Of a stretch of DNA of 64,000 nt, positions 52,485-61,389 are shown piece after piece (position 1 is the stretch's first letter; each line of letters opens with the position of its first letter). Under the pieces are notes generated by a model. It made no database searches. It saw only the letters and a program-made list of their open reading frames with translations, and was not told where the DNA came from. Source of the DNA: DASVTR01 sp036382855. GTDB taxonomy: Bacteria; Acidobacteriota; Blastocatellia; Pyrinomonadales; Pyrinomonadaceae. The position numbers were made by a program, and so were the translations under genes. The stretch covers positions 141,257 to 205,256 of the forward strand of contig DASVPO010000014.1 of NCBI GenBank assembly GCA_036382855.1, written 5' to 3'.

Positions 52485-55400
52485 TTAGAAGTTAAACTTG
52501 ATGCCAAGTTGAATCCTACGCGAGTTGCTGTTAACTGAGTCGCGAATACGACCGAAGAGGCCGTTGAGCGACGGCGTTCCCGTGAATCCGGGCGATTGCA
52601 GACCGATGCCGCTCGTGGTCGCAGTCGGAAACTCTAACGAAGGCGTGTTGGTCAAGTTGTTGATATCTGCGCGAAACTCAAGGTTGCGCCTTTCACCGAA
52701 AAAGAACTTCTTGCGCAACGTCAGGTCAAGATTGAAGAAGCGCGGCCCTGTAAAGAAGTTTCTCCCTGTGTTGCCGAGTTCTCCCGGCGCGGGCGTGGAG
52801 AAGCGCGCAATCTGCTCAGGCGTGAAGATGAAGTTTGTGCCTGCGTTCTGTACGACGCTGCCCATGTCGGGCGTACAGCCTTCGCAGTTTGCAGGCGACA
52901 GCACCCAGTTGCTAACGGTGAAAGCACCGCTGTAGACCGTAAACGGTCGCCCGCTCTGCAAGATAATCGAGCTTGCAACCTCCCAGCCGCCGACAAGCTG
53001 ATTGACGATGCCGTTGCTGTCGTTGAGAAATCTACGGTTGCGTCCGAACGGCAAATCGTAAACGAAATAGCCCTGTAGCGCGTGGCGACGGTCGAAGTCC
53101 GAGCGCGCATAGTTCAGGCGGCGGTTGCGTAAATCCAGAGGCGTGTTTTGCGCGGAGGGCGATGCGTTCGTCGCTGAAGTCGTTCTAACGGCTGTCGAGA
53201 AGGTCGGGTCGAAAGAACGCGTGTCCATTGACTTAGACAAGGTATAGGCCAACTGCATCAGCAGGCCGCGCCCGACGCGGCGGCTGACCTGCAACTCCAA
53301 CCCGTGATAGGTCGAGAAATCATTACTGTCAATCACAATCAGCCCGCCCGATGTCTGGTTGCCTGAGAACTGCGGGTAAGGCTGGAAAAAGAAGGGGCTA
53401 AACCCGTTGGCGACTATCGTTCGTTGAGTGCCCGTAAAACGCTGGTTGAGCAGAAACGCTGCCGAGGCCACAGAGCCCTGATTAAGCTCGGAACTGAAGA
53501 CCGTGCGGAATTGCGACGAGCCAGCATTATTGCCCGCGCTGCCCGTCATCAACGCGTTGATTAACGCGCTGTTGCCGCCCGCGCGCACAGTGTTGAAGGC
53601 TTCGACAAAGGTTTCGTTGGAGAAGCGCGTGTCGCGTGCAAAAACGTCTACCTGATTGACATCGTAAGCGCCGAAAAGCCCTATGCCTTTGCGCCCTATG
53701 TAGTTGGCTTCAAAGACGAACCCGCGACCTATCTCGCGCTGTAAACTGACAGACCACTGGTTAGTCTTAGGGAAGCGCGTCGAAGGGTCGAAGACGGTCA
53801 GGCTGTTAGTAGAGAAAGGTGCTGGCTGTCGAAACTGCGCGGGCGTCGCCGATGGCGTGAGCGTCGGCAAGCCGAAGCGCAGGCGTCTCAATTCACCGGC
53901 AGGCAGGGTGGCGCAGTTCAATTCGTTGCAGGTAAAGGTCGTGCCGGGCGTGTTCGGGAAGATGGCCGACGACGCGAGGAAGGTGTTCATGCGGTCGTAG
54001 GCCAGACGATAGTTGGCGCGAATGGAGGTCTTGCCGCTATTGAAAGGATCCCACGCGAAGCCGAGCGACGGCGCGAAATTATTCCAGTCGTCATCGAACA
54101 GCTTGCCTTCGACGAAACGAATCTGGTCTGTGGGCGCTTCGCCAAAACGGATGGGCCTATCGGGGCGCAACACCAGATCGTCGCCGCCAGCGCGCGGGCT
54201 GAGCTTCGGCTCCCAGCGCAGGCCGTAATCAATCGTCAAGTTGGGACGGAGCTTCCATGTGTCCTGAAAATAAAAGTCGTACTCGTTATATTTTGAAACG
54301 AAAAGGAAGTGTGTTCCAGCCTGAGCATAGGTCGTATCCGACTCGGCAACGAACGCCTGCGACAGGTTGCCATAGCGACCGAGCAGGTCGTTAATCGCAG
54401 AGAGCAGGTTGTTGCGGTCAGCGTTGTTGATGGAATTGTTCCCGGCCGCCGGTACGTTAAAACTCGCGGGCACGGGGTTGCCAGTCGCCGTGCGCGAGAA
54501 ATTGACCTGAAGGTTGACGTTGACGCCAGAGCCGCCGACGGCGCTACGAACGTCGTCGTGCGTCTGGAAGCGCAGGTTGACGCCGCCACGGAACGTGTGC
54601 GAACCCCTGACGAAGCTGATGTTGTCCACAAACTGGTAGGTCGTAATCTCGCGCAGGTTGTCAATCTGCGGCACGACGCTGAACGGGTCGCGCGGCAGAT
54701 TAAGGATAAACGGCACGGAGGTCGGGTCGGGATTGGTGAAGAGGAACGCAAACTTGCTGAAGCCTGCGACAAACTCGTTGGTGATACTTGCGGTCGGCGT
54801 CCAGCGATAATTGAAGGCTACGTTCTTCGGGTTGCGAAACGTGTCCGTGCGATTGAAGGGGCTGTCTGGAAACGAACGCAGACCGGCGTTGCCATTATCA
54901 CCGAAAGTATTCTGCTCGCCCTGCGCATAGCGCACGTAGATGGTATTGCGGTCGTTGAAGGCATGATCAACCTTGGCGACAAAATCATATTGCTTTTCGA
55001 TTTGCGGCGCGCCGAAGCTGAAGCCCGCTGTATTGAGGCCGTCGCCCGTGGTGAAATTGTTGGGCAAGGGCGCAGCGTTGATGAGCGCCCGCGTGGTCGG
55101 GTCAAGTCCGCAGTTGGTAGGCTGCGTCAGGCACAAGGGATCGTTGGCGACGATGTTGTAAGTTCCTATGACGACGCCGGGCAGCACGTTGCCGCTTGCG
55201 TCAACGGACGGGTTCGCAGTGCCTGCCGGCGAGTTGGCCGCGCCGATGCGGTAGCGGAAGAGGCCCTGCCGCGCCTGCGCCGTGTAGACCGTGCGTGTGA
55301 CGAGAATTGACTGCGTTGCGCGCAGCAATTGCAGGTTGGTGAAGAAGTAGGTTTTCTTCTGGCGACCGTCGTAGCCGGGGAGGATGACGGGGCCGCCGAT

Positions 55401-56285
55401 TGAGCCGCCGAAGGTGTGCTGCACAAACTGCCCCTTCGGTCGCCCGTTCAAATTGTTCTCATACTCGTTAGCGTTTAAGGCCGGAGTGCGATAAAGCTCG
55501 AAGAGCGTGCCGTGAAACTCGTCCGTTCCTGAGCGTGTGACGAGCGAGACCTGCGCGCCGCTGCTGCGTCCGAGTTCGGCCGTGAAGTTGCTGGTCACGA
55601 CCTGAAACTGTTCGATGGAATCGGGGTTTGGCTTGAGCGGCGTAAAGTTTGAGCCGCCCGCGCTTGATTCGTTGATGTCAATGCCGTCGAGCGTGAAATT
55701 AAAGGCGCGGTCGCGCGAGCCGTGGACGTGTACGTTGCCGCCCGTGTTGCCGCCCGTACCGGCGCGGCCGTTGCCGATGACGCCCGGCTGCAACGAGACG
55801 AATTGCAGCGGATTGCGCCCGCGTTCGCCCACAATCGGCAGAGCTTCCAGAGAGCGCTGCTCGACCGTGTTGCCCAGATTGCCGGAGCTTGAGGTCTGGA
55901 CCAGTTCGGCCGTGCCGACGACCGTTACCACGTCGTTGATGCCGCCGACTTCGAGCGTCACGTCAACGGTCGCAGGCTGGTTGACGTTGACCTGATTGCC
56001 GGTCGAAACGAAGCTCTTAAAACCCTGCTTCTCGACCTTGACCGTATAGACGCCGACCTGCACCGATTCAAAAACATAGGTCCCGGTCGAAGTGCTCTCG
56101 GTGTTGAAAGAAACCTTCGTCCCTTCGTTGGTGAGTGTGACGGCTGCGCCGGGCACAACCGCGCCCGAAGGGTCAACGACCGTTCCCGTCACGCGCGATG
56201 CTGTTCCCTGTCCCATTGCCAGCCCCGCGCACGCAAGCAACATCAGAAGGCTGAAAGCAAACTGCTGAGGTAAGTTTCTTTTCAT
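52485..56285 (-). CDS. TonB-dependent outer-membrane receptor, Oar-like (receptor B)
   Basis: The 1266-residue outer-membrane receptor has a signal peptide (about 9-26), a carboxypeptidase-regulatory-like domain (about 30-110), a plug (about 120-230, with FTLDGIDINESSAGGSNF) and a very long beta barrel ending FNF. ATG 56285 is used because AGGAG lies eight bases upstream and the signal peptide begins at once. It is larger than receptor A but of the same architecture. It lies downstream of the NamZ fusion gene across a 509-base leader region with several hairpins. Confidence 0.92.
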   Translation of the reverse strand: MKRNLPQQFAFSLLMLLACAGLAMGQGTASRVTGTVVDPSGAVVPGAAVTLTNEGTKVSFNTESTSTGTYVFESVQVGVYTVKVEKQGFKSFVSTGNQVNVNQPATVDVTLEVGGINDVVTVVGTAELVQTSSSGNLGNTVEQRSLEALPIVGERGRNPLQFVSLQPGVIGNGRAGTGGNTGGNVHVHGSRDRAFNFTLDGIDINESSAGGSNFTPLKPNPDSIEQFQVVTSNFTAELGRSSGAQVSLVTRSGTDEFHGTLFELYRTPALNANEYENNLNGRPKGQFVQHTFGGSIGGPVILPGYDGRQKKTYFFTNLQLLRATQSILVTRTVYTAQARQGLFRYRIGAANSPAGTANPSVDASGNVLPGVVIGTYNIVANDPLCLTQPTNCGLDPTTRALINAAPLPNNFTTGDGLNTAGFSFGAPQIEKQYDFVAKVDHAFNDRNTIYVRYAQGEQNTFGDNGNAGLRSFPDSPFNRTDTFRNPKNVAFNYRWTPTASITNEFVAGFSKFAFLFTNPDPTSVPFILNLPRDPFSVVPQIDNLREITTYQFVDNISFVRGSHTFRGGVNLRFQTHDDVRSAVGGSGVNVNLQVNFSRTATGNPVPASFNVPAAGNNSINNADRNNLLSAINDLLGRYGNLSQAFVAESDTTYAQAGTHFLFVSKYNEYDFYFQDTWKLRPNLTIDYGLRWEPKLSPRAGGDDLVLRPDRPIRFGEAPTDQIRFVEGKLFDDDWNNFAPSLGFAWDPFNSGKTSIRANYRLAYDRMNTFLASSAIFPNTPGTTFTCNELNCATLPAGELRRLRFGLPTLTPSATPAQFRQPAPFSTNSLTVFDPSTRFPKTNQWSVSLQREIGRGFVFEANYIGRKGIGLFGAYDVNQVDVFARDTRFSNETFVEAFNTVRAGGNSALINALMTGSAGNNAGSSQFRTVFSSELNQGSVASAAFLLNQRFTGTQRTIVANGFSPFFFQPYPQFSGNQTSGGLIVIDSNDFSTYHGLELQVSRRVGRGLLMQLAYTLSKSMDTRSFDPTFSTAVRTTSATNASPSAQNTPLDLRNRRLNYARSDFDRRHALQGYFVYDLPFGRNRRFLNDSNGIVNQLVGGWEVASSIILQSGRPFTVYSGAFTVSNWVLSPANCEGCTPDMGSVVQNAGTNFIFTPEQIARFSTPAPGELGNTGRNFFTGPRFFNLDLTLRKKFFFGERRNLEFRADINNLTNTPSLEFPTATTSGIGLQSPGFTGTPSLNGLFGRIRDSVNSNSRRIQLGIKFNF

Positions 56286-56794
56286 GTTCTCGCTCCTGTT
56301 TTCAACGATTCGGGCAATCAACGCGCAAGAGCTTTCCGCCTAAGAGCAATCAGGGTCGAGCCACCTCTTGTTATTAGAGGAGAGGAGTGTCAATCGCACG
56401 CACCCGTCTTTCTAAGCGGAAAGACCAAAGCCGGAGGTTCGAGTCGGAAACCTCCCCGTAAATTTTATTGGTAATGACTGACTGGAAATGGACGAACGCT
56501 TCCCCTTGATTCAAGGCTATTGTAGGTGTTTTCCCGTCAATAAGTGAAACTAAAAGATTTTATCGTTGAAATAACTTCTGCTGATACATGGACGAGCATC
56601 CATGCGAAAGGCATCAGGCGCGCCAGACTTCTCCGACGACGAGCAGCACGACCGTCAACGTCTTCAGGTTGCTACAAGACGCGACGCTTCCCAAGAAAGC
56701 GAAGCTTCCAATGCTTTTCAACTATTGCTTCAACGGCGCGAGCAGTATATCCGCCGCAGATTAATCCGGCAAGCATGACTCGAAAATTTAGAGC
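56286..56794 (-). promoter_or_regulatory. Long structured leader region upstream of receptor B
   Basis: This 509-base gap holds no gene that I trust. Two back-to-back hairpins lie in it: GTCTTTC (56406-56412) with GAAAGAC (56419-56425), and GGAGGTT (56433-56439) with AACCTCC (56449-56455). A third weak CCTCT/AGAGG pair lies nearer the gene, around 56363-56379. No consensus promoter is clear. It is probably the start region of receptor B and the three genes after it, and may carry a regulatory RNA structure. Confidence 0.45.
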
Positions 56795-59350
56795 TTACTT
56801 GTAAAGCAAAGCGCGCGAGCGTGCGCGGCGAAACTCGTTGAGCGCGGGCATCCATGAGTTTGCTATTTCTTCGGGCGCGTCCGCGCGTTTGACGCGTTCG
56901 AGCGTCTGCGCGTTGACGAGCAGGCGCGCGTAGTCGTCCACCTTCCACTCCGCAGGGTAGAGCCGCCTGATGGCGACGGCGATTTCCAGTCCCGTCTGAA
57001 CGGGGCGAAACTGCGTGCGGTCTGTAATGATGATGTTGATGCCGCCGCACTCTTCGTTTTTGAAGACGGAAGTTTTCGGAGTAAAACGGACGGGAACGAA
57101 GCGGACGCCCGGTAGCCCGCGCTCGTTTAAAACGGAGGCGAGGCGCTGGCCGTCGAGCCACGGAGCGCCGACGAGTTCAAACGGCGTATCCGTCCCGCGC
57201 CCGACCGAAAGGTTCGTCATCTCAAGCAGACCGATGCCGGGATAGAGCGTCGCGCCGGTCAGGCTGCGCATGTTTGGCGAAGGGTTGACCCACGTGAGGT
57301 TCGTCGCGTCAAACCACATCGAGCGGCGATAGTTTTCCATCTTGACGACGCGCAAATCACAACCGATTTTCCGCGTCTCATTAAAGAGGCGCGCAATCTC
57401 GCCAATGGTCATTCCGTGGCGGACGGGAATCGTGTGATAAGCGATGAAGGAGAGCTTGTCGGCATCTGCGACAGGCCCTTCGACCTCTATGCCGTTGATG
57501 GGATTCGGGCGGTCGAGCACGAAGACTGGAACGCGCGCACGCGCCGCTTCCTCCATCACGTAGCCGAGCGTGGAGATGTAAGTGTAAAAGCGCGTACCGA
57601 TGTCCTGTATGTCGAAGACGATGGCGTCCAGGTCTTTCAACTGCTCGGCCTGCGGGCGACGGCTCTCGCCGTAGAGCGAATAGATTGGAAGACCTGTCCG
57701 CTCATCCTTCGAGTCTGAAATCTTCTCGTCGGCAGTGCCCCGCAATCCGTGCTCGGGCGCAAAGAGCGCGACGAGTTTGACGCCCGCCGCTTTGTGCAGG
57801 ACATCAACCGTTGATTTGCCGCTGCGGTCGCGTCCAGTGTGATTCGTCACGAGGCCGACGCGCATGCCTTTGAGTTGCGTAAACCCGTCGCGCGCTAAAA
57901 CGTCAATGCCTGTGAGCACCTGCGCGTTGATGGGCAGGTTGGAGCCGGGCGCGGCTGTAGTTGGCCCAACGCCGCTTGAAGAGAGGCGCGCAAGGCTCGT
58001 CAGGACTTCCGCAGCGAAGCGCGCAGAAGCATCGCGCACATCCGTGACGGGCGCGTCAATCACGGCCGAAGCGACGATGGACGAAATACGCCCGCGCAAA
58101 CTTGCGACATCGCCTTTGCCTTCCGGGTGCAGGCGGTTGCTTAAAAAGAGAACGAAGGTTTCGCTCGCAGGGTCAATCCAGAGAGACGTGCCAGTGAAGC
58201 CTGTGTGGCCGAAGGAGCCGGGCGGAAAGATGTCGCCGCGATTAATAGCGAAGCTGCTGGTCAAGTCCCAGCCGAGCGCGCGTGCTTCGCCTTCATCCGT
58301 CACGGCTCGCGGGCGCGTCATCATCGCCACACCCATCGGACTCAAGATACGTGCTCCACCATATTCGCCGCCGTTTAAAATCATCTGGCAATAAATGGCT
58401 AAATCGTCAATGGTCGAGAATAACCCTGCATGACCCGCGACGCCGTTCATGCGAAAGGCCGTCGGGTCGTGCACACGCCCGCGCAGCATCTCATCGCCGT
58501 TCGCATCTTCGGTTGTCGCCTCCAGCCAGTGCATCGCCCCGCGCAAGGTTTCGGTCGGAGCGACCCGGCGCAGCACATCCGCACGCGGGCGAAAGCTCGT
58601 GTCGTTCATCTTGAGGGGAACGAAAATATTTTTCCGTGCAAACTCGTCGAGCGTCGTGCCGCTGACGCGCCGCACGACTTCGCCGAGCGCTATGTAGTTA
58701 ATGTCGCTGTAGATGAAACGCGTGCCCGGCTGACTTCTCAGCGGCTCGCGATAAAGACGCGTCATTGCTTCATCGTAGCCCATCCATCGTTCTCTCAAAT
58801 CAAAGTCGGGCGCAAAGCCCGCGCGGTGAGTCAGCAGCATCTCGATGGTGATGCGTTCCCTGCCCTCGCCCTTGAGTTCGGGTATGTAATCCGTCACGGC
58901 GTCCGCAAGTCGCAACTGCCCGCGCTCGACCAGAATCATAATGCTGGTCGCCGTGGCAACGACCTTGGTCAGGCTGGCGACATCGAAGATGGTGTCCGTC
59001 GTCATCGGCTCATGCGACGGCGTGACGGCACGCTCGCCGTAAGCCTTACGCCAGACGACGCGGCCGCGACGCGCTACCAGCACGACCGCGCCCGGCGTCT
59101 CTTTCTTCGCAATAGCCTGCTCGATGACCTTATCAAGCGCCGACAGCCGCTCGGCAGACATCCCGACAGCGGCCGGAGTAGCGGTCGGCAGATTCCCCGC
59201 GAAAGCCTGCGCGAAGAGCGAGAGAAGCAGCAGCAGAGACGCAAACGTGCGTAGATGAAAGCGTGCGGCGAATAATCTGCGACGGAAAAACGTTAGTTGA
59301 TGAGCGATGATTTTCGGAGAGATTCCGAAGCGCGTAATCGAGATGTTCAT
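56795..59350 (-). CDS. Serine hydrolase (beta-lactamase/PBP4*-like) fused to NamZ exo-N-acetylmuramidase (DUF1343)
   Basis: The 851-residue exported fusion has a long N-terminal signal or anchor region (about 1-50). The class C beta-lactamase-like domain (about 55-440) has the active-site SLTK in FDVASLTKV and YSDINYIALG. The DUF1343 domain (about 480-851) has GLVTNHTGRDRSG, APEHGLRG, YSLYGE and DIQDIGTRFYTY. DUF1343 is NamZ, which releases MurNAc from the non-reducing end of glycan strands; the serine hydrolase may trim peptide stems. ATG 59350 is chosen for the signal region but has a weak ribosome site. It lies 119 bases downstream of the NagZ-like gene in the same direction. Confidence 0.9.
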   Translation of the reverse strand: MNISITRFGISPKIIAHQLTFFRRRLFAARFHLRTFASLLLLLSLFAQAFAGNLPTATPAAVGMSAERLSALDKVIEQAIAKKETPGAVVLVARRGRVVWRKAYGERAVTPSHEPMTTDTIFDVASLTKVVATATSIMILVERGQLRLADAVTDYIPELKGEGRERITIEMLLTHRAGFAPDFDLRERWMGYDEAMTRLYREPLRSQPGTRFIYSDINYIALGEVVRRVSGTTLDEFARKNIFVPLKMNDTSFRPRADVLRRVAPTETLRGAMHWLEATTEDANGDEMLRGRVHDPTAFRMNGVAGHAGLFSTIDDLAIYCQMILNGGEYGGARILSPMGVAMMTRPRAVTDEGEARALGWDLTSSFAINRGDIFPPGSFGHTGFTGTSLWIDPASETFVLFLSNRLHPEGKGDVASLRGRISSIVASAVIDAPVTDVRDASARFAAEVLTSLARLSSSGVGPTTAAPGSNLPINAQVLTGIDVLARDGFTQLKGMRVGLVTNHTGRDRSGKSTVDVLHKAAGVKLVALFAPEHGLRGTADEKISDSKDERTGLPIYSLYGESRRPQAEQLKDLDAIVFDIQDIGTRFYTYISTLGYVMEEAARARVPVFVLDRPNPINGIEVEGPVADADKLSFIAYHTIPVRHGMTIGEIARLFNETRKIGCDLRVVKMENYRRSMWFDATNLTWVNPSPNMRSLTGATLYPGIGLLEMTNLSVGRGTDTPFELVGAPWLDGQRLASVLNERGLPGVRFVPVRFTPKTSVFKNEECGGINIIITDRTQFRPVQTGLEIAVAIRRLYPAEWKVDDYARLLVNAQTLERVKRADAPEEIANSWMPALNEFRRARSRALLYK

Positions 59351-59469
59351 TGAACGGATGTTATATCCCTGTGATTCGATTTTCTGAAACCTGCCGGGCC
59401 AAACGAGATACGTCCTGACTTCCGTCTGAGTTCGCACGGGTTGTCGCCGCACGCTGACAAGGCCAGCGC

Positions 59470-61365
59470 CTAGCGCGTCGCGGCAGCGCCACTTTGCGCT
59501 TGAGCCTTCATCTGAATACCTGTTCCGCGCGCGTAGAGCGATGGCAGCGTAATGGGCAGCCTGCCCGTAATATCACTCGCGCCAATCACGGCGCGTGCCG
59601 CTGCCTGCTGCAAGCTGGGCATATCGCCATAGGCGACGATGTATGTTTGCAGCCCCGAAAAATTTTGCAGCAAATACGGATTGCCGAAGCTGATGCCGAC
59701 GACGGGAGCTTTGCGGTTGATGAGTTCTGCGAGCGCACGCGCGCCCGGCTCAGGCAGGCCGACGCTGCGCGCCTGCCCCGAACGCACGCGCCCGTAGAGC
59801 GACGCAATAACCACGTCTGCGCCTTGAGCTTTTTCCAGAGCCAGCCGCACTTCCGCATCCGACGAGCGTTCATCTAACACTATCGTTTCCATGCGACGAC
59901 CCGCACGCGTCATCGCGTTGACAAATGAATTGGCGATAAAGAGACGGTCATCGCCGTTTGTGACGGCCAGATTAAAGATGCGTGCATCAGCTTTCAATGA
60001 GCTTAACGGTAATAGTCGTGCGTCGTTGCGAACGAGCGTAATCGCGCGTCCGGCAATCTCGTTTGATAACTCTACGGCCGCTCGGCCGGACACGCTCGTG
60101 TCAATCTCATCAATCATCGTCAAACGCTGCTTTGTCAGGCCCAGGTCATACTTAGCAGCGAGAATTTTTCGTGCGGATTCTTCGATGCGCGCTTCTGTCA
60201 GTCGGCCTGCGCGAACGGCTTCGCGCAAACCGCGCACGGCCGCATCCGGGTCGGAAGGCTTGAGCAGCATGTCAGCGCCCGCCAGCACTGCGCGCACGGC
60301 CGCTTCATCCTGTTTGAAGTAGAGCGTCAGGCCGCTCATGTCGAGCGCGTCTGTGACGATGATGCCTTCAAACCCTAGTTCGCGCCGGAGCAGGTTTCCG
60401 ATGACGGGCGAGAGCGTTCCGGGCAAGCTGGCATTCTCGACGACGACTTCCGAATCCGTGTAAGCGGCTTTCGTTGAAGGGTCGCGCGGCAGCGGCGCGA
60501 TGCTGGTCGCGTCCAACTGCGGCAAACTGATGTGGCCCGTCATCACACCGCCCACGCCTCCCTTGATGGCCGCGCGAAAGGGAACGAGTTCTACCTGTTC
60601 GAGACGCGCGAGCGGATAATTGATGATGGGCAGGCCGCGATGCGAGTCAACGGCCGTGTCGCCGTGGCCCGGAAAATGTTTGGCCGTGGCGATGACACCT
60701 TTGCTCTGCGCGCCCTCTACGAAGGCTGCGACGAAGCGTGCGACCTCCGAAGGGTCTTCGCCGTAAGAGCGAACGTTGATGACAGGGTTCGCGGCGTTGT
60801 TGTTGACATCTGCGACGGGCGCGAAAATCTGTTGCACGCCGAGCGCGCGTGCTTCGCGTGCTGTTATCTCGCCCTGCCGTCGTGCGTAGTCGGGATTGCC
60901 TGTCGCACCGACGGCCATGTTCCATGGGAAGTTGATGGTGTCGTCAAAGCGCATGCCAGCGCCCGCTTCGAGGTCGGCTGAAATCAGCAGCGGGCGGCGC
61001 GCAAACTGCTGCATCCTGTTCGTCAGCACAGCCGATTCATAAACAGGACTCTTGAAGAGGATGATTCCGCCAATGTGGTTCTGCTCGACCTGACGGCGCA
61101 GCGCACGGAAGGCTTCGCTCTCCTGATTGAGAAAACTCGCGTTGATGCCGACGGAAATCAACTGCCCGATTTTTTCATCGAGCGACATGCGTCGCAACTC
61201 ACTGTTGGCCCACTTCAGAGCATCACGCGAAGGGCGGCGCGGATATTCCGACGATGTAGCGAGGGCCTGTCGCGTCGTTGCTCCAAAGGCCGTCCACAGT
61301 AATGCGAACGCAAGAAGCAGGGCGAGCGCGGGCCGCGCGTTTTTGTACGGGCGAGTGAATATCAT
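59470..61365 (-). CDS. nagZ: Exported family 3 glycosidase, NagZ-like beta-N-acetylglucosaminidase
   Basis: The 631-residue exported product has a signal peptide (about 10-37) and a GH3 TIM barrel (about 45-370). The GlcNAc-recognising segment KHFPGHGDTAVDSHRGLP carries the catalytic His/Asp pair of NagZ-type enzymes, and IVTDALDMSGL holds the nucleophile Asp. A GH3 C-terminal alpha/beta domain (about 410-631) follows. It would remove terminal GlcNAc from muropeptides or glycan strands. ATG 61365 directly precedes the signal; an alternative TTG at 61386 is also in frame. It lies about 25 bases after the transporter stop. Confidence 0.92.
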   Translation of the reverse strand: MIFTRPYKNARPALALLLAFALLWTAFGATTRQALATSSEYPRRPSRDALKWANSELRRMSLDEKIGQLISVGINASFLNQESEAFRALRRQVEQNHIGGIILFKSPVYESAVLTNRMQQFARRPLLISADLEAGAGMRFDDTINFPWNMAVGATGNPDYARRQGEITAREARALGVQQIFAPVADVNNNAANPVINVRSYGEDPSEVARFVAAFVEGAQSKGVIATAKHFPGHGDTAVDSHRGLPIINYPLARLEQVELVPFRAAIKGGVGGVMTGHISLPQLDATSIAPLPRDPSTKAAYTDSEVVVENASLPGTLSPVIGNLLRRELGFEGIIVTDALDMSGLTLYFKQDEAAVRAVLAGADMLLKPSDPDAAVRGLREAVRAGRLTEARIEESARKILAAKYDLGLTKQRLTMIDEIDTSVSGRAAVELSNEIAGRAITLVRNDARLLPLSSLKADARIFNLAVTNGDDRLFIANSFVNAMTRAGRRMETIVLDERSSDAEVRLALEKAQGADVVIASLYGRVRSGQARSVGLPEPGARALAELINRKAPVVGISFGNPYLLQNFSGLQTYIVAYGDMPSLQQAAARAVIGASDITGRLPITLPSLYARGTGIQMKAQAQSGAAATR

Positions 61366-61389
61366 CTTTAATAGTCGGCCTTGCAAAGG

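Noticed and set aside
54309..55310. 333-codon plus-strand open frame inside receptor B
   Set aside because: It is antisense to a well-supported TonB-dependent receptor, has low-complexity Val/Arg/Ala composition, and no family resemblance.
56433..56455. T-loop-like GGTTCGAGTC suggesting a tRNA
   Set aside because: It forms a simple 7-bp hairpin; no acceptor, D or anticodon arms are present around it.
56544..56804. 86-codon plus-strand open frame in the receptor B leader
   Set aside because: Composition is Arg/Ser-rich without any fold-like pattern, no ribosome site, and it runs into the opposite-strand gene end.
58430..59254. 274-codon plus-strand open frame inside the NamZ fusion
   Set aside because: Antisense to a strongly supported serine hydrolase domain; no signal or motif of its own.
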